Shown: positions 1 to 8,492 of the stretch, piece after piece
How positions within the stretch are numbered: the first letter of the stretch is position 1
Layout: every line of letters starts with the position of its first letter
Assembly (NCBI GenBank): GCA_900767695.1
Contig: CAAGAC010000043.1
Span: forward strand, 1-25,419
Source of the DNA: an uncultured Succinivibrio sp.
GTDB lineage: Bacteria > Pseudomonadota > Gammaproteobacteria > Enterobacterales > Succinivibrionaceae
Length of the DNA stretch: 25,419 nt
Direction: 5' to 3'
Position numbers and translations under genes: made by a program
The notes under the pieces: generated by a model
What the model was told of the DNA's origin: nothing
Databases searched by the model: none
What the model saw: the letters and a program-made list of their open reading frames with translations, nothing else

Positions 1-21
1 CTGCCTACGCAGCTGAATATG

Positions 22-49
22 AAAGCGCCCGCCGGGTGGCGGGCGCTTT
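22..49. terminator. GC-rich hairpin at window start, terminator-like
   Basis: A perfect 12-bp stem (22-33 with 38-49) closes on a GGGT loop. Neither side carries a good T-tract, so the direction is open. It could end a gene entering from the left or serve yhhQ, whose stop lies about 87 bases away on the other strand. Bases 50-136 are AT-richer and show nothing else I can name. Confidence 0.5.
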
Positions 50-136
50 GGGAAAAGCTTAAACTCAAAAAACGAAGTGTCTAAACTTTACGGGTCAGTC
101 TAGTGCGGCCCCTTTTCCAACAGCGGCTAGGCTTGA

Positions 137-778
137 CTACGCGATCGCGGTGAGCGGGCGCTTTAAGACGAAGCGCGAGAGATACGAGAGCACCGCGCCG
201 TACACCGGCACGAAGATCGCAAGGCCCGCAGAGAGCTTGACGATGTAGTCAACGGTGCCGATCTCAACCCAGTGCTCGGCCATGAACGCGTCGGGGCAGC
301 CCATGAAGGCGACTGCGAAGAACACGTAGGTGTCAAGAAGGTTTCCAAACACCGAGGAGGCTGCCGGAGCAGGCCACCACTGGCGCATCCTGCGCAGGCG
401 CTGGAACACCAGGATGTCGGCAAGCTGGCCTAGCGCATACGCGGAGAACGACGCCAGCGCGATGCGGAACACGAAGAGGTTGAAGTCGCTCAAGGCGGCA
501 AGCCCTTGGTAGTGGCCGTGGGCCATCACGGTTCCAAAGAGGTACGAGAGCACGAGCGCCGGGAGCATCGCCAGGAAGACAATCCTGCGGGCGCGCGCCT
601 GCCCGAAGATCCTCACGGTCAGATCGGTGGCCACGAAGATGAAGGGGTAGGTGAAGGTGCCCAGCGTGGTGTCGATGCCGCAGATCCTAAGTGGGATCTG
701 GACGGCGAAATTGCTGAGCACGATGATGAAGATGTGTGCAAACCAAAGCTTTTTTAAAGGGAAAGAAATACCATTCAT
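137..778 (-). CDS. yhhQ: YhhQ-type 7-cyano-7-deazaguanine (preQ0) transporter
   Basis: This 213-residue hydrophobic protein is a VUT/YhhQ-family inner-membrane transporter for the queuosine precursor preQ0. It aligns end to end with E. coli YhhQ. The family signature around FPFIFVATDLTVRIFG is at residues 43-57 in near-identical form, SFSAYALGQ and the SSVFGNLLDT motif follow, and PDAFMAEHW precedes the last helix. About six membrane segments are visible. I chose the ATG at 778 because MNGISFPLKKLW aligns with the family start. The reading frame stays open 22 codons further, but that part looks non-coding. No strong Shine-Dalgarno sequence is seen. The gene is divergent from polA with about 120 bases between them. 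With queH further on, it suggests the cell imports or salvages queuosine precursors. Confidence 0.92.
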   Translation of the reverse strand: MNGISFPLKKLWFAHIFIIVLSNFAVQIPLRICGIDTTLGTFTYPFIFVATDLTVRIFGQARARRIVFLAMLPALVLSYLFGTVMAHGHYQGLAALSDFNLFVFRIALASFSAYALGQLADILVFQRLRRMRQWWPAPAASSVFGNLLDTYVFFAVAFMGCPDAFMAEHWVEIGTVDYIVKLSAGLAIFVPVYGAVLSYLSRFVLKRPLTAIA

Positions 779-900
779 GATGATTTTCGTTTCAGGACAG
801 TTAGAGTAGGAAAAAGAGCCGCGGGCCAAGGCCCGTGACCGCAATTGTACATTGGATGGGCCCCGGCGCGGCGCTGGGGCGCAAAACAGGCGGAGTACCC

Positions 901-3732
901 ATGGCCGACAAGCAGCCCCTGATCCTCATCGACGGATCGTCCTTCCTTTACCGCGCCTTCTACGTCTCGCGCGACCGCTTCACCTCAAGCTCAGGGATCC
1001 CAACCGGCGTGAGCATGGTGATGGCCAGGATGTTCAGCGGCATCTTGAAGCGCTTCCCGCAATCCCCCGTGATCGCGGTGTTCGACGCCCACGGCAAGAG
1101 CTTCCGCGTGCAGATGTACCCCGAGTACAAGGCAAACCGCCCGCCGATGCCCGATGAGCTGCGGATCCAGCTTGAGTACGTCAAGCGCCTGGTGCAGGGC
1201 ATGGGCATGCCGCTCGTGCAGGTCCAGGGGGTCGAGGCCGACGACGTGCTCGGCACCTACGCAAGGCGCGCCGAGAAGGAAGGCATGAGCGTCGTCATCT
1301 GCACGGGCGACAAGGATCTCGCGCAGCTCGTCGATGACAAGGTCACGCTCCTGGACACCATGAGCAACAAGGCCTACGACACCGCCGCCGTGAAGGAGAA
1401 GTTCGGCGTGGGCCCCGAGCACATCATTGACCTTCTCGCGCTCAAGGGCGACGCCTCCGACAACATCCCCGGCATGTCAGGCTGCGGCGACAAGACCGCC
1501 GTGGCGCTCATAAGCGCGCTGGGCGGCGTCGAGGACATCTACTCGCGCCGAGGCGAGATAGCCTCTCTCTCCTTCCGCGGGGCCAAGGCCTTCGCGCCCA
1601 AGTACGAGGCGCAGATGGAGAACATCAGGCTCTCGAAGGATCTGGCGACCATCCGCACCGACGTCGATCTCCCTGTGGACGAGACACAGGTGAAGCCTCC
1701 GGTGAAGGACACGGACACGCTCCTCAAGCTCTACGAGGAGCTTGAGTTCCACAAGCTCCGCGACGAGCTCATGCAGGAGGTGCTCTCCAAGGACATCTCG
1801 GGCTCCGCCGCGCCCGCGCCCGACGCGTCTGCGCCGGCGGCATCTGTAGCTGCCGCAGCAGCCCCCGAGTCGGTCGATGCCGACTTCGATCCGTACTCGG
1901 GCGAGTGCGAGGATCACGCCTCGCGCGGCACGGTCTTCACGCTTATAAACGACGAGGCCGCGCTCGACGCCCTGTGCCAGAGGATCAAGGATGCGGGCCT
2001 TGCCGCCGTCGACACCGAGACCACCTCGCTGCGCCCCGAGGAGGCGAGCCTTGTCGGGATCTCGGTGAGCGTCAGGGAGGGCGAGGGCTTCTACATTCCG
2101 GTGGGGCATGCCTACCTGGGCGCCCCCGCGCAGATGCCGATCCCCAGGGTGCTCGCAGCTCTTGGGAAGGCGCTTGAGTGCGTCAAAGTCATCGGCCACA
2201 ACATCAAGTACGACATGCTGGTGCTGCGCCACTCGGGCTACGAGATGCCGCAGCCCTACGCCGACACCATGCTGATGGCGCACCTGCTGGACTCCGCGCA
2301 GAGCGTGGCCATGGACGAGCTTGCGCTGCGCTACCTCAACTACAAGGACATCAGCTACGACGAGGTGACCGGCACCGGGCGCGCGAGGGTGAGCTTCAGC
2401 CAGGTCGACGTCGGGCGCGCCTGCCAGTACTCGGGCGAGGACGCCGAGGTCACGCTCAGACTCTACAACCGCATGAGGCCGCTTCTGGAAGCGCGCCCGG
2501 CGCTTCTGAAGTCCTTCCGCGAGATCGAGATGCCGCTCCTGCACGTGCTCTACAAAATGGAGTCGAACGGAGTGCTCGTCGACCGCGCGGTGCTTGCAGA
2601 GCAGAACCGCACGCTTTCTGCGGAGATGGCGCAGATGCAGAAGGACGTCTACACCTGCGCGGGCGAGGAGTTCAACATCTCATCGCCAAAGCAGCTTGGG
2701 CAGATCCTCTTTGAGAAGCTCGCGATCCCCTACCCGAAGAAGCGCAAGGCCGGCTCCTCGTACTCGACGGCAGAGGACATCCTCGAGGCCATCGCCCCCG
2801 ACTACGACATCGCCTCGCTGGTGCTGCGCTACCGCGAGCTCTCAAAGCTCGTCTCGACCTACACCGAGAAGCTGCAGACCCTGATCGACCCGAAGACCAA
2901 CCGCATCTACACCTCGTTCAACCAGGCGGGCACGGTCACTGGAAGGCTCTCGTCGTCAGACCCCAATCTGCAGAACATCCCGGCGCGCACCCACGAGGGC
3001 AAGCTCATCCGCAAGGCCTTCATCGCCCCGCAGGGATACACCCTGATCTCGGCCGACTACTCGCAGATAGAGCTCCGCCTCATCGCCCACATCGCCAAGG
3101 ACGAGGGCCTCATCCGCGCGTTCAACGCAGGCTACGACATTCACCGCGCCACCGCAGCCGAGGTGCTGGGCAAGCGCATCGAGGACGTGACCCCCGAGGA
3201 GCGCTCGCGCGCCAAGGCGACCAACTTCGGGCTCATGTATGGCATGGGAGCCTTCGGGCTGCGCCGCCAGACCCGCATGGGGATGCAGGAGGCGCGCGAG
3301 TACATCGATCGCTACTTCTCCCGCTACCCGCGCGTGCGCGACTACATGGAGCAGACCAAGCAGTTTGCCCACGAGCACGGCTACGTCACGACCATCACCG
3401 GGCGCGAGATAGTCATCAAGAACATCAACTCCTCAAGCCAGATGCTGATGAAGGGCGGCGAGAGGGCCGCGATCAACGCCCCGATGCAGGGAAGCGCCGC
3501 CGACATCATCAAGCTTGCGATGATCGCGGTGCAAAAGTGGATAGAGACGCTGCCCGAGGGGGCGGTGAGGATGACCGTCCAGGTCCACGACGAGCTGCTC
3601 CTTGAGGTGCAGGACTCGATGCTCGAGGAGGCCAAGGCCAGGCTCAAGGAGCTGATGGAGGGAGTGGTGAAGCTCAGCGTGCCGCTCGTGGTCGGCATCG
3701 GCGCGGCGTCCAACTGGGACGACGCGCACTGA
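901..3732 (+). CDS. polA: DNA polymerase I
   Basis: This 943-residue PolA performs gap filling, primer removal and repair synthesis. The N-terminal 5'-3' exonuclease domain starts at LILIDGSSFLYRAF and spans about residues 1-290. An Ala/Pro-rich linker follows at about 301-330. The 3'-5' proofreading domain keeps its acidic motifs: DTET near residue 371, GHNIKYD, and the YSGEDAE motif. The polymerase domain shows motif A (DYSQIELR, Asp near 719), the O-helix region RAKATNFGLMYG, and motif C VHDE (Asp near 897). All three activities therefore look intact. The length is close to E. coli PolA (928). The start at ATG 901 is set by homology and an AGGCGGAG Shine-Dalgarno at 888-895; the frame is open back to 835 but unlike the family. 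It converges on lpxH with an 8-base gap. Confidence 0.98.
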   Translation: MADKQPLILIDGSSFLYRAFYVSRDRFTSSSGIPTGVSMVMARMFSGILKRFPQSPVIAVFDAHGKSFRVQMYPEYKANRPPMPDELRIQLEYVKRLVQGMGMPLVQVQGVEADDVLGTYARRAEKEGMSVVICTGDKDLAQLVDDKVTLLDTMSNKAYDTAAVKEKFGVGPEHIIDLLALKGDASDNIPGMSGCGDKTAVALISALGGVEDIYSRRGEIASLSFRGAKAFAPKYEAQMENIRLSKDLATIRTDVDLPVDETQVKPPVKDTDTLLKLYEELEFHKLRDELMQEVLSKDISGSAAPAPDASAPAASVAAAAAPESVDADFDPYSGECEDHASRGTVFTLINDEAALDALCQRIKDAGLAAVDTETTSLRPEEASLVGISVSVREGEGFYIPVGHAYLGAPAQMPIPRVLAALGKALECVKVIGHNIKYDMLVLRHSGYEMPQPYADTMLMAHLLDSAQSVAMDELALRYLNYKDISYDEVTGTGRARVSFSQVDVGRACQYSGEDAEVTLRLYNRMRPLLEARPALLKSFREIEMPLLHVLYKMESNGVLVDRAVLAEQNRTLSAEMAQMQKDVYTCAGEEFNISSPKQLGQILFEKLAIPYPKKRKAGSSYSTAEDILEAIAPDYDIASLVLRYRELSKLVSTYTEKLQTLIDPKTNRIYTSFNQAGTVTGRLSSSDPNLQNIPARTHEGKLIRKAFIAPQGYTLISADYSQIELRLIAHIAKDEGLIRAFNAGYDIHRATAAEVLGKRIEDVTPEERSRAKATNFGLMYGMGAFGLRRQTRMGMQEAREYIDRYFSRYPRVRDYMEQTKQFAHEHGYVTTITGREIVIKNINSSSQMLMKGGERAAINAPMQGSAADIIKLAMIAVQKWIETLPEGAVRMTVQVHDELLLEVQDSMLEEAKARLKELMEGVVKLSVPLVVGIGAASNWDDAH

Positions 3733-3740
3733 AACCTTGA

Positions 3741-4511
3741 TCAGGCGTCCTTTAGCCCGGGGAGAGCCTCCCCGGACTCGAGAGCGGAGGCGGGGAACTC
3801 GCATGCGCGGGCCCCGCCTTCGTCGAATACGGCGTAGCTGAACTTCTCGCCCCAGCAGCCGAGGCAGAGCATCCTCGATCCCTTGAAGAGGGTGTCCCTC
3901 GCATCGCCGAAGCGGTGGAAGTGTCCGTGGATGATGGCGTCCACCCCGTAGCGGCGCATCAGGGCGATGGCGACATCGCCCACGAGGCCGTAGCGCTCGG
4001 GCGCGCTGTCGCGCATCGGATCGGCGTTGCGGCTCCTGCTCCTGATGGCAAGGCCGATGCGCGCGCGCACGAAGTAGGGCAGCGATAAGAATAGGAAGCG
4101 GGCGATGCGGTTGCGCCCCAGGGCGCGGAAGCGCTGGAAGCTTTTGTCGTTGCCGCACAGCTCGTCGCCGTGGATGAGCAGGGCCGAGCCGTGGCGGGCG
4201 TTGAGCACCTCGTACTCGGGCAGGAGGCGCATCGAGAAGAACTCCGCATCCTTCCGGCCCATGAGGAAGTCGCGGTTTCCCGCCATGAACTCGCAGGTGA
4301 TCCCGCGCGAGGAGAGGGGCCTTAGCATCTCTGCAAGGCCCTTTTGCACGGGATCGTCGGGCTTGAGCCCGACGTAGAAGTCGAAGAGATCGCCTGCGAT
4401 GACGAGGCGCGCCCCGTCGGGGACGCGCGCGAGGAAAAGCCCGAGCATGCGCGGAAGGCGGCCGTCGCTTCCTGAAAGGTGGATGTCGGAGATGATGACG
4501 GCCTTGCGCAT
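3741..4511 (-). CDS. lpxH: UDP-2,3-diacylglucosamine diphosphatase LpxH
   Basis: LpxH is the peripheral inner-membrane hydrolase that cleaves UDP-2,3-diacylglucosamine to lipid X and UMP in lipid A synthesis. The 256-residue protein has the full calcineurin-like metallophosphoesterase set: D9 and H11 (SDIH), D41 (GDLFD), N79 (GNRD), H114 (IHGD), and H195/H197 (HGHFH). These positions match the E. coli enzyme. The central block PYFVRARIGLAIR corresponds to the membrane/lipid-binding helical cap. The start lies four bases after the ppiB stop, so the two genes form a tight operon. A ppiB-lpxH pair divergent from cysS is also the E. coli arrangement. It implies an outer membrane with lipid A. Confidence 0.96.
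   Translation of the reverse strand: MRKAVIISDIHLSGSDGRLPRMLGLFLARVPDGARLVIAGDLFDFYVGLKPDDPVQKGLAEMLRPLSSRGITCEFMAGNRDFLMGRKDAEFFSMRLLPEYEVLNARHGSALLIHGDELCGNDKSFQRFRALGRNRIARFLFLSLPYFVRARIGLAIRSRSRNADPMRDSAPERYGLVGDVAIALMRRYGVDAIIHGHFHRFGDARDTLFKGSRMLCLGCWGEKFSYAVFDEGGARACEFPASALESGEALPGLKDA
3757..3775. terminator. Small hairpin in the polA/lpxH convergent junction
   Basis: A perfect 7-bp stem (3757-3763 with 3769-3775) lies 25 bases after the polA stop and inside the last codons of lpxH. No T-tract follows, so it is a weak candidate for ending polA transcription. It may be only a product of GC-rich coding sequence. Confidence 0.2.
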
Positions 4512-4515
4512 GGGA

Positions 4516-5010
<495 letters not shown>

Positions 5011-5070
5011 GGGGAAATGCTCCTTGATGTGGAAGGATTGAGCGCATGCGGCCGCGCCGCTGTTTTGGGC

Positions 5071-5076
5071 TATACT
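5071..5076 (+). promoter_or_regulatory. Candidate -10 element for cysS
   Basis: TATACT sits 34 bases before the chosen cysS start, in the only AT-rich part of the divergent ppiB/cysS gap. No good -35 is visible at 16-18 bases upstream, where the sequence is GC-rich, so this is tentative. Confidence 0.3.
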
Positions 5077-5109
5077 TTTTTCTTCAGATATATAGAGAAG
5101 ATGACGTCC

Positions 5110-6486
5110 ATGCTCAGAATACACAACACATTAACCAAGACCAAAGAGATCTTCAAGCCGATCCACGAGGGAAAGATCGGGATGTACGTATGCGGAGTGA
5201 CCGTGTACGACCTGTGCCACATCGGGCATGCCCGCACCTTCGTCAACTTCGACGTCATCGTCAGGTACCTGCGCCACCGCGGGTACGACGTCAAGTACGT
5301 CCGCAACATCACCGACATCGACGACAAGATCATCCGCCGCGCCAACGAGCGCGGGGTGAGCGCGAAGGACCTTGCCGAGGAGTTCATCGTCGAGATGCAC
5401 AAGGACTTCGACGCGCTGAACATCCTGCGCCCGGATCTCGAGCCCCGCGCCACCGAGAACATCGACGCGATCATCGACCTGACCAGGAAGCTCATCGACG
5501 GCGGCCACGCCTATGTCGCCGACAGCGGCGACGTGGTCTTCAACATCGACTCCTTCCCGAAATACGGCGCCCTCTCGGGCCAGAAGCTCGACGAGCTCGA
5601 GGCCGGCGCGCGCGTGGAGATCGAGAAGACCAAGCACAGCCCCTACGACTTCGTGCTCTGGAAGATGAGCAAGCCCGGCGAGCCAGCCTGGCCCTCGCCC
5701 TGGGGCGAGGGGCGCCCGGGCTGGCACATCGAGTGCTCGGCGATGAACAGCCGCTACCTCGGAACCCACTTCGATATCCACGGCGGCGGATCGGATCTCA
5801 TCTTCCCGCACCACGAGAACGAGATAGCCCAGAGCTGCTGCGCCTTCGACACCCCGTACGTCAACTACTGGATGCACTCGGGCATGGTTATGATCAACGA
5901 GCAGAAGATGTCAAAGTCCCTGCACAACTTCTTCACCATCCGCGACGTGCTCAAGGAGTACGATCCCGAGAGCGTCAGGTTCTTCCTGATGTCCTGCCAG
6001 TACAGGGGGCAGCTCAACTACTCCCAGGACAACCTCGACAAGGCCCGCGCCTCGCTCTCAAGGCTCTACACCGCGCTGCGCGGCGTGCCGGGCGCCAAGG
6101 CGGCAACCGGCGAGGACGAGTTCACCAAGCGCTTTGACGAGGCGATGGACGACGACTTCAACACCCCGGGGGCGCTCGCTGTACTCTTTGATCTAGCCAA
6201 GCGCATCAACACCGCGCAGGGCGAGGAGAAGGCCGCGCTTGCAGGCAGGCTCCTGCAGCTTGGCTCCGTGCTTGGGATCCTCTATCAGGATCCGGCCGAG
6301 TTCCTCAAGTCCTCCGCTGGCGGCAGCGCCGAGGGCGACGAGGAGATCGAGGCTCTAGTGAGGGAGCGCAACGAGGCGCGCAAGGCGCGCGACTTCAAGC
6401 GCGCCGACGCCGCGCGCGACAAGCTTCGCGCGATGGGCGTCGAGCTTGAGGACGGCCCGGCCGGCACGACCTGGCGGCGCGTCTGA
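5110..6486 (+). CDS. cysS: Cysteinyl-tRNA synthetase
   Basis: CysRS is the class I synthetase charging tRNA-Cys with cysteine. The 458-residue protein (E. coli 461) has the Zn ligand C28 in GMYVCGV and the HIGH motif at 37-40. HIECSAMN and FPHHENEIAQS supply the other Zn ligands, and KMSKS begins at K266. The C-terminal anticodon-binding region ends in EDGPAGTTWRR, as in E. coli. Two in-frame ATGs lie at 5101 and 5110. The GAGAAG Shine-Dalgarno ends right at 5100, so 5110 has usable spacing and also aligns with the E. coli start (MLRIHNT against MLKIFNT). The frame is open far upstream on the antisense of ppiB; that part is not coding. A hairpin and then the ybjD-like gene follow on the same strand. 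Confidence 0.97.
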   Translation: MLRIHNTLTKTKEIFKPIHEGKIGMYVCGVTVYDLCHIGHARTFVNFDVIVRYLRHRGYDVKYVRNITDIDDKIIRRANERGVSAKDLAEEFIVEMHKDFDALNILRPDLEPRATENIDAIIDLTRKLIDGGHAYVADSGDVVFNIDSFPKYGALSGQKLDELEAGARVEIEKTKHSPYDFVLWKMSKPGEPAWPSPWGEGRPGWHIECSAMNSRYLGTHFDIHGGGSDLIFPHHENEIAQSCCAFDTPYVNYWMHSGMVMINEQKMSKSLHNFFTIRDVLKEYDPESVRFFLMSCQYRGQLNYSQDNLDKARASLSRLYTALRGVPGAKAATGEDEFTKRFDEAMDDDFNTPGALAVLFDLAKRINTAQGEEKAALAGRLLQLGSVLGILYQDPAEFLKSSAGGSAEGDEEIEALVRERNEARKARDFKRADAARDKLRAMGVELEDGPAGTTWRRV

Positions 6487-6502
6487 ACCACGGCAATGAT
6501 GA

Positions 6503-6526
6503 TCGGGGCGCCACAAGGCGCCCCGA
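6503..6526 (+). terminator. Hairpin between cysS and the ybjD-like gene
   Basis: A perfect 10-bp stem (6503-6512 with 6517-6526) has an ACAA loop, 16 bases after the cysS stop and just before the AGGAGG of the next gene. No T-tract follows. It may act as a partial terminator or a processing and stability element within a two-gene transcript. Confidence 0.5.
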
Positions 6527-6546
6527 CTTGCGACAGGAGGCTGCGC

Positions 6547-8412
6547 ATGTACCTTCAGCAGGCCGAGATCCGCAACTACCGCGGCATCAGGCACCTCAAG
6601 ATAGACTTCGAGGAGGGCGGGACGGTCCTCATCGGCGAGAACACCTGGGGCAAGTCCTCGCTGTTGCGCGCGCTCTGGGTGGCGCTCGGGCGCGGCGAGG
6701 ATCTCTTCGAGCTCTCGCGCGAGGATCTCTACGAGCCGGTGCCGATCCTGGGCGAGGACAGCGCGCCCTCGCTTGAGGACGGCGAGGAAAAGGCCGAAGG
6801 GCAGGGCGCCTGGGCCCCGGCTCCCGCCCCGCGCGGCCGTCCGCGCCTCTCTGACTACATGAGCAAGCGGCGCAAGCGCCGCAGCCGGGCCTTGGAGGAT
6901 CTCAGGGAGCGCAGCCGCAGGGATCCGAGCCTCCAGGACGAGTACGAGATCCAGAGCGCCGACACCTACCGGGCATCGGCAGGCAAGATCCAGTTCGACT
7001 TCATCTTCGCGGAAGGGGCGGCGGCCAACGGCCCCATGGACATCCCCGAGCTCAGGCATTTCTGGAACTACGGCACCGACGGTGTCTACCGCCTGCACTG
7101 GAGGATAGTGGCGCAGGACGAGGGCGGGAGGTTCACCACCCACCACAGCATGATCTGCCGGGGCGCAAGCTTCCCTCAGGAGGAGATGGAGGCCGCCGCC
7201 AGGTTCATCATCAGGCTCTGCCCGGTGCTGCGCATCCGCGACCACCGCATGCTCTCCTACTCGAAGACCGACACCCAGAGGGTGGGCGCGGTCACCGGAG
7301 GGGATTTCCAGAACGTCGAGGACTACATGGAGAACGGGCCCTCGCTCACTGGAAGCGAGATGAAGCGGGTGCTGGGCGAGATAGAGTGGGGAACCAAGCG
7401 CTATCTTGCAAGCTACTCGGGGCCCGAGATCACCGAGGACGACACCCGCGACGGCAGGATGGCGGTCTCGAACCCCATCACGCTCGAGACCCTCTCGAAC
7501 ATCCGCGAGACCATCAACCGGCCCGGCGTGAACAAGGCCAAGCTGCTCACCGCGCTGCTTGCAGGAGTCGTGATCTACTCGAAGGGCGACCGCACCATCG
7601 AGAAGAACGCCTCGCCGATCCTCATCTTCGAGGACATCGAGGCCCGCTTTCACCCCTCGATGCTGCTCTCGCTGTGGTCGATCATCGACTCGGTGAAGAT
7701 CCAGAAGATAGTGACCACGAACTCCTGCGATCTGGTCTCGGCTGTCCCGCTCACCTCCATACGCCGCCTCTACCGCCCCTTCTACGACACCCGAAGCTAC
7801 AAGGTAGCCGAGGACTCGCTGTCTGTTGACGACGAGCGGCGCATCGCCTTCCACCTGCGCATCAACCGCCCGTCGAGCTTCTTCGCGCGCACCTGGCTTC
7901 TCGTGGAGGGCGAGACCGAGATCTGGATCCTCATGCAGGTCGCCGCGCTGCTGGGCGTGAGCCTTCCGTGCAAGGGCATCAGGCCCATCGAGTTTGCCCA
8001 GTGCGGCCTCACCCCGATCCTCAAGATCGCCCGCCAGCTCGGCATCGCCTGCCACGTGCTCACCGACGGCGACGAGGCCGGGCGCAAGTACTTCGAGACC
8101 GTCAGCCGCTTCTGCGGCGGCTCGAATCCCGAGCGCTACGTGACCATGCTCCCCTCGGTGGACATCGAGCACTTCCTCTACCACAGCGGCTACGACTTCG
8201 TGTACAAGGACGCCTCCGGGGTGAGGGGAGGGCAGCGGAAGGGGCTTACCGCCGACCGCTTCATCGATCTTGCGATCAGGCGCCGGGGCAAGCCCGCGAT
8301 GGCCATCGCGGTCATCGAGCAGATGCAGCGCCGCGGGCCCGAGGGCGTGCCGCCGCTCTTTAGGGATCTCATCAAGGGCGCCTGCGAGCTCAGCCGCGGC
8401 GACTACATCTGA
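6547..8412 (+). CDS. ybjD: YbjD-like OLD-family ATP-dependent endonuclease (AAA + TOPRIM)
   Basis: This 621-residue protein resembles E. coli YbjD, an OLD-family protein joining an ABC-type ATPase to a TOPRIM nuclease domain. The family's exact biological role is poorly defined. Walker A is GENTWGKSS (residues 30-38) after an N-terminal RNYRGIRHL strand. The Walker B-like LIFEDIEARFHP is near residues 359-370, followed by the KIVTTNSCDLV block. The TOPRIM domain has the acidic VEGETE (E454 to E458) and DGDEAG (D507 to G512). An extra stretch of about 75 residues (about 72-145) is absent from E. coli YbjD as I recall it. It contains an Ala/Pro-rich piece and a basic MSKRRKRRSR run at about 105. 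The start at ATG 6547 has a perfect AGGAGG six bases upstream. It follows cysS after a hairpin, and nothing else nearby looks like a phage or defence partner. Confidence 0.9.
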   Translation: MYLQQAEIRNYRGIRHLKIDFEEGGTVLIGENTWGKSSLLRALWVALGRGEDLFELSREDLYEPVPILGEDSAPSLEDGEEKAEGQGAWAPAPAPRGRPRLSDYMSKRRKRRSRALEDLRERSRRDPSLQDEYEIQSADTYRASAGKIQFDFIFAEGAAANGPMDIPELRHFWNYGTDGVYRLHWRIVAQDEGGRFTTHHSMICRGASFPQEEMEAAARFIIRLCPVLRIRDHRMLSYSKTDTQRVGAVTGGDFQNVEDYMENGPSLTGSEMKRVLGEIEWGTKRYLASYSGPEITEDDTRDGRMAVSNPITLETLSNIRETINRPGVNKAKLLTALLAGVVIYSKGDRTIEKNASPILIFEDIEARFHPSMLLSLWSIIDSVKIQKIVTTNSCDLVSAVPLTSIRRLYRPFYDTRSYKVAEDSLSVDDERRIAFHLRINRPSSFFARTWLLVEGETEIWILMQVAALLGVSLPCKGIRPIEFAQCGLTPILKIARQLGIACHVLTDGDEAGRKYFETVSRFCGGSNPERYVTMLPSVDIEHFLYHSGYDFVYKDASGVRGGQRKGLTADRFIDLAIRRRGKPAMAIAVIEQMQRRGPEGVPPLFRDLIKGACELSRGDYI

Positions 8413-8450
8413 CATCCTGGTGAGGCCAAAGAGCCTCAGATGGAAAAGAA

Positions 8451-8472
8451 CGGGGGCGCAGTCGCGCCCCCG
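8451..8472. terminator. Bidirectional terminator between ybjD-like gene and yicC
   Basis: A perfect 9-bp stem (8451-8459 with 8464-8472) with an AGTC loop lies between two convergent genes. Read on the minus strand it is followed by a T-rich TTCTTTTCC, so it suits yicC best. On the plus strand the flank is only mildly T-rich. Confidence 0.7.
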
Positions 8473-8492
8473 GCTCTTCATTGGAGATCCCC

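Noticed and set aside
1..16. Possible last codons of an upstream gene ending at TGA 14-16
   Set aside because: Only five codons are visible, another frame stays open to 62, and nothing identifies the protein.
822..835. Palindrome CGGGCCAAGGCCCG between yhhQ and polA as an operator
   Set aside because: It is short and GC-rich, and there is no associated promoter or regulator to support it.
835..900. 22 extra codons before the polA start
   Set aside because: They do not match PolA N-termini, and the ATG at 901 has a proper Shine-Dalgarno.
6547..8412. Defence system (Gabija- or retron-like) based on the OLD nuclease
   Set aside because: There is no helicase or other partner nearby. The protein matches chromosomal YbjD, and its neighbours are housekeeping genes.
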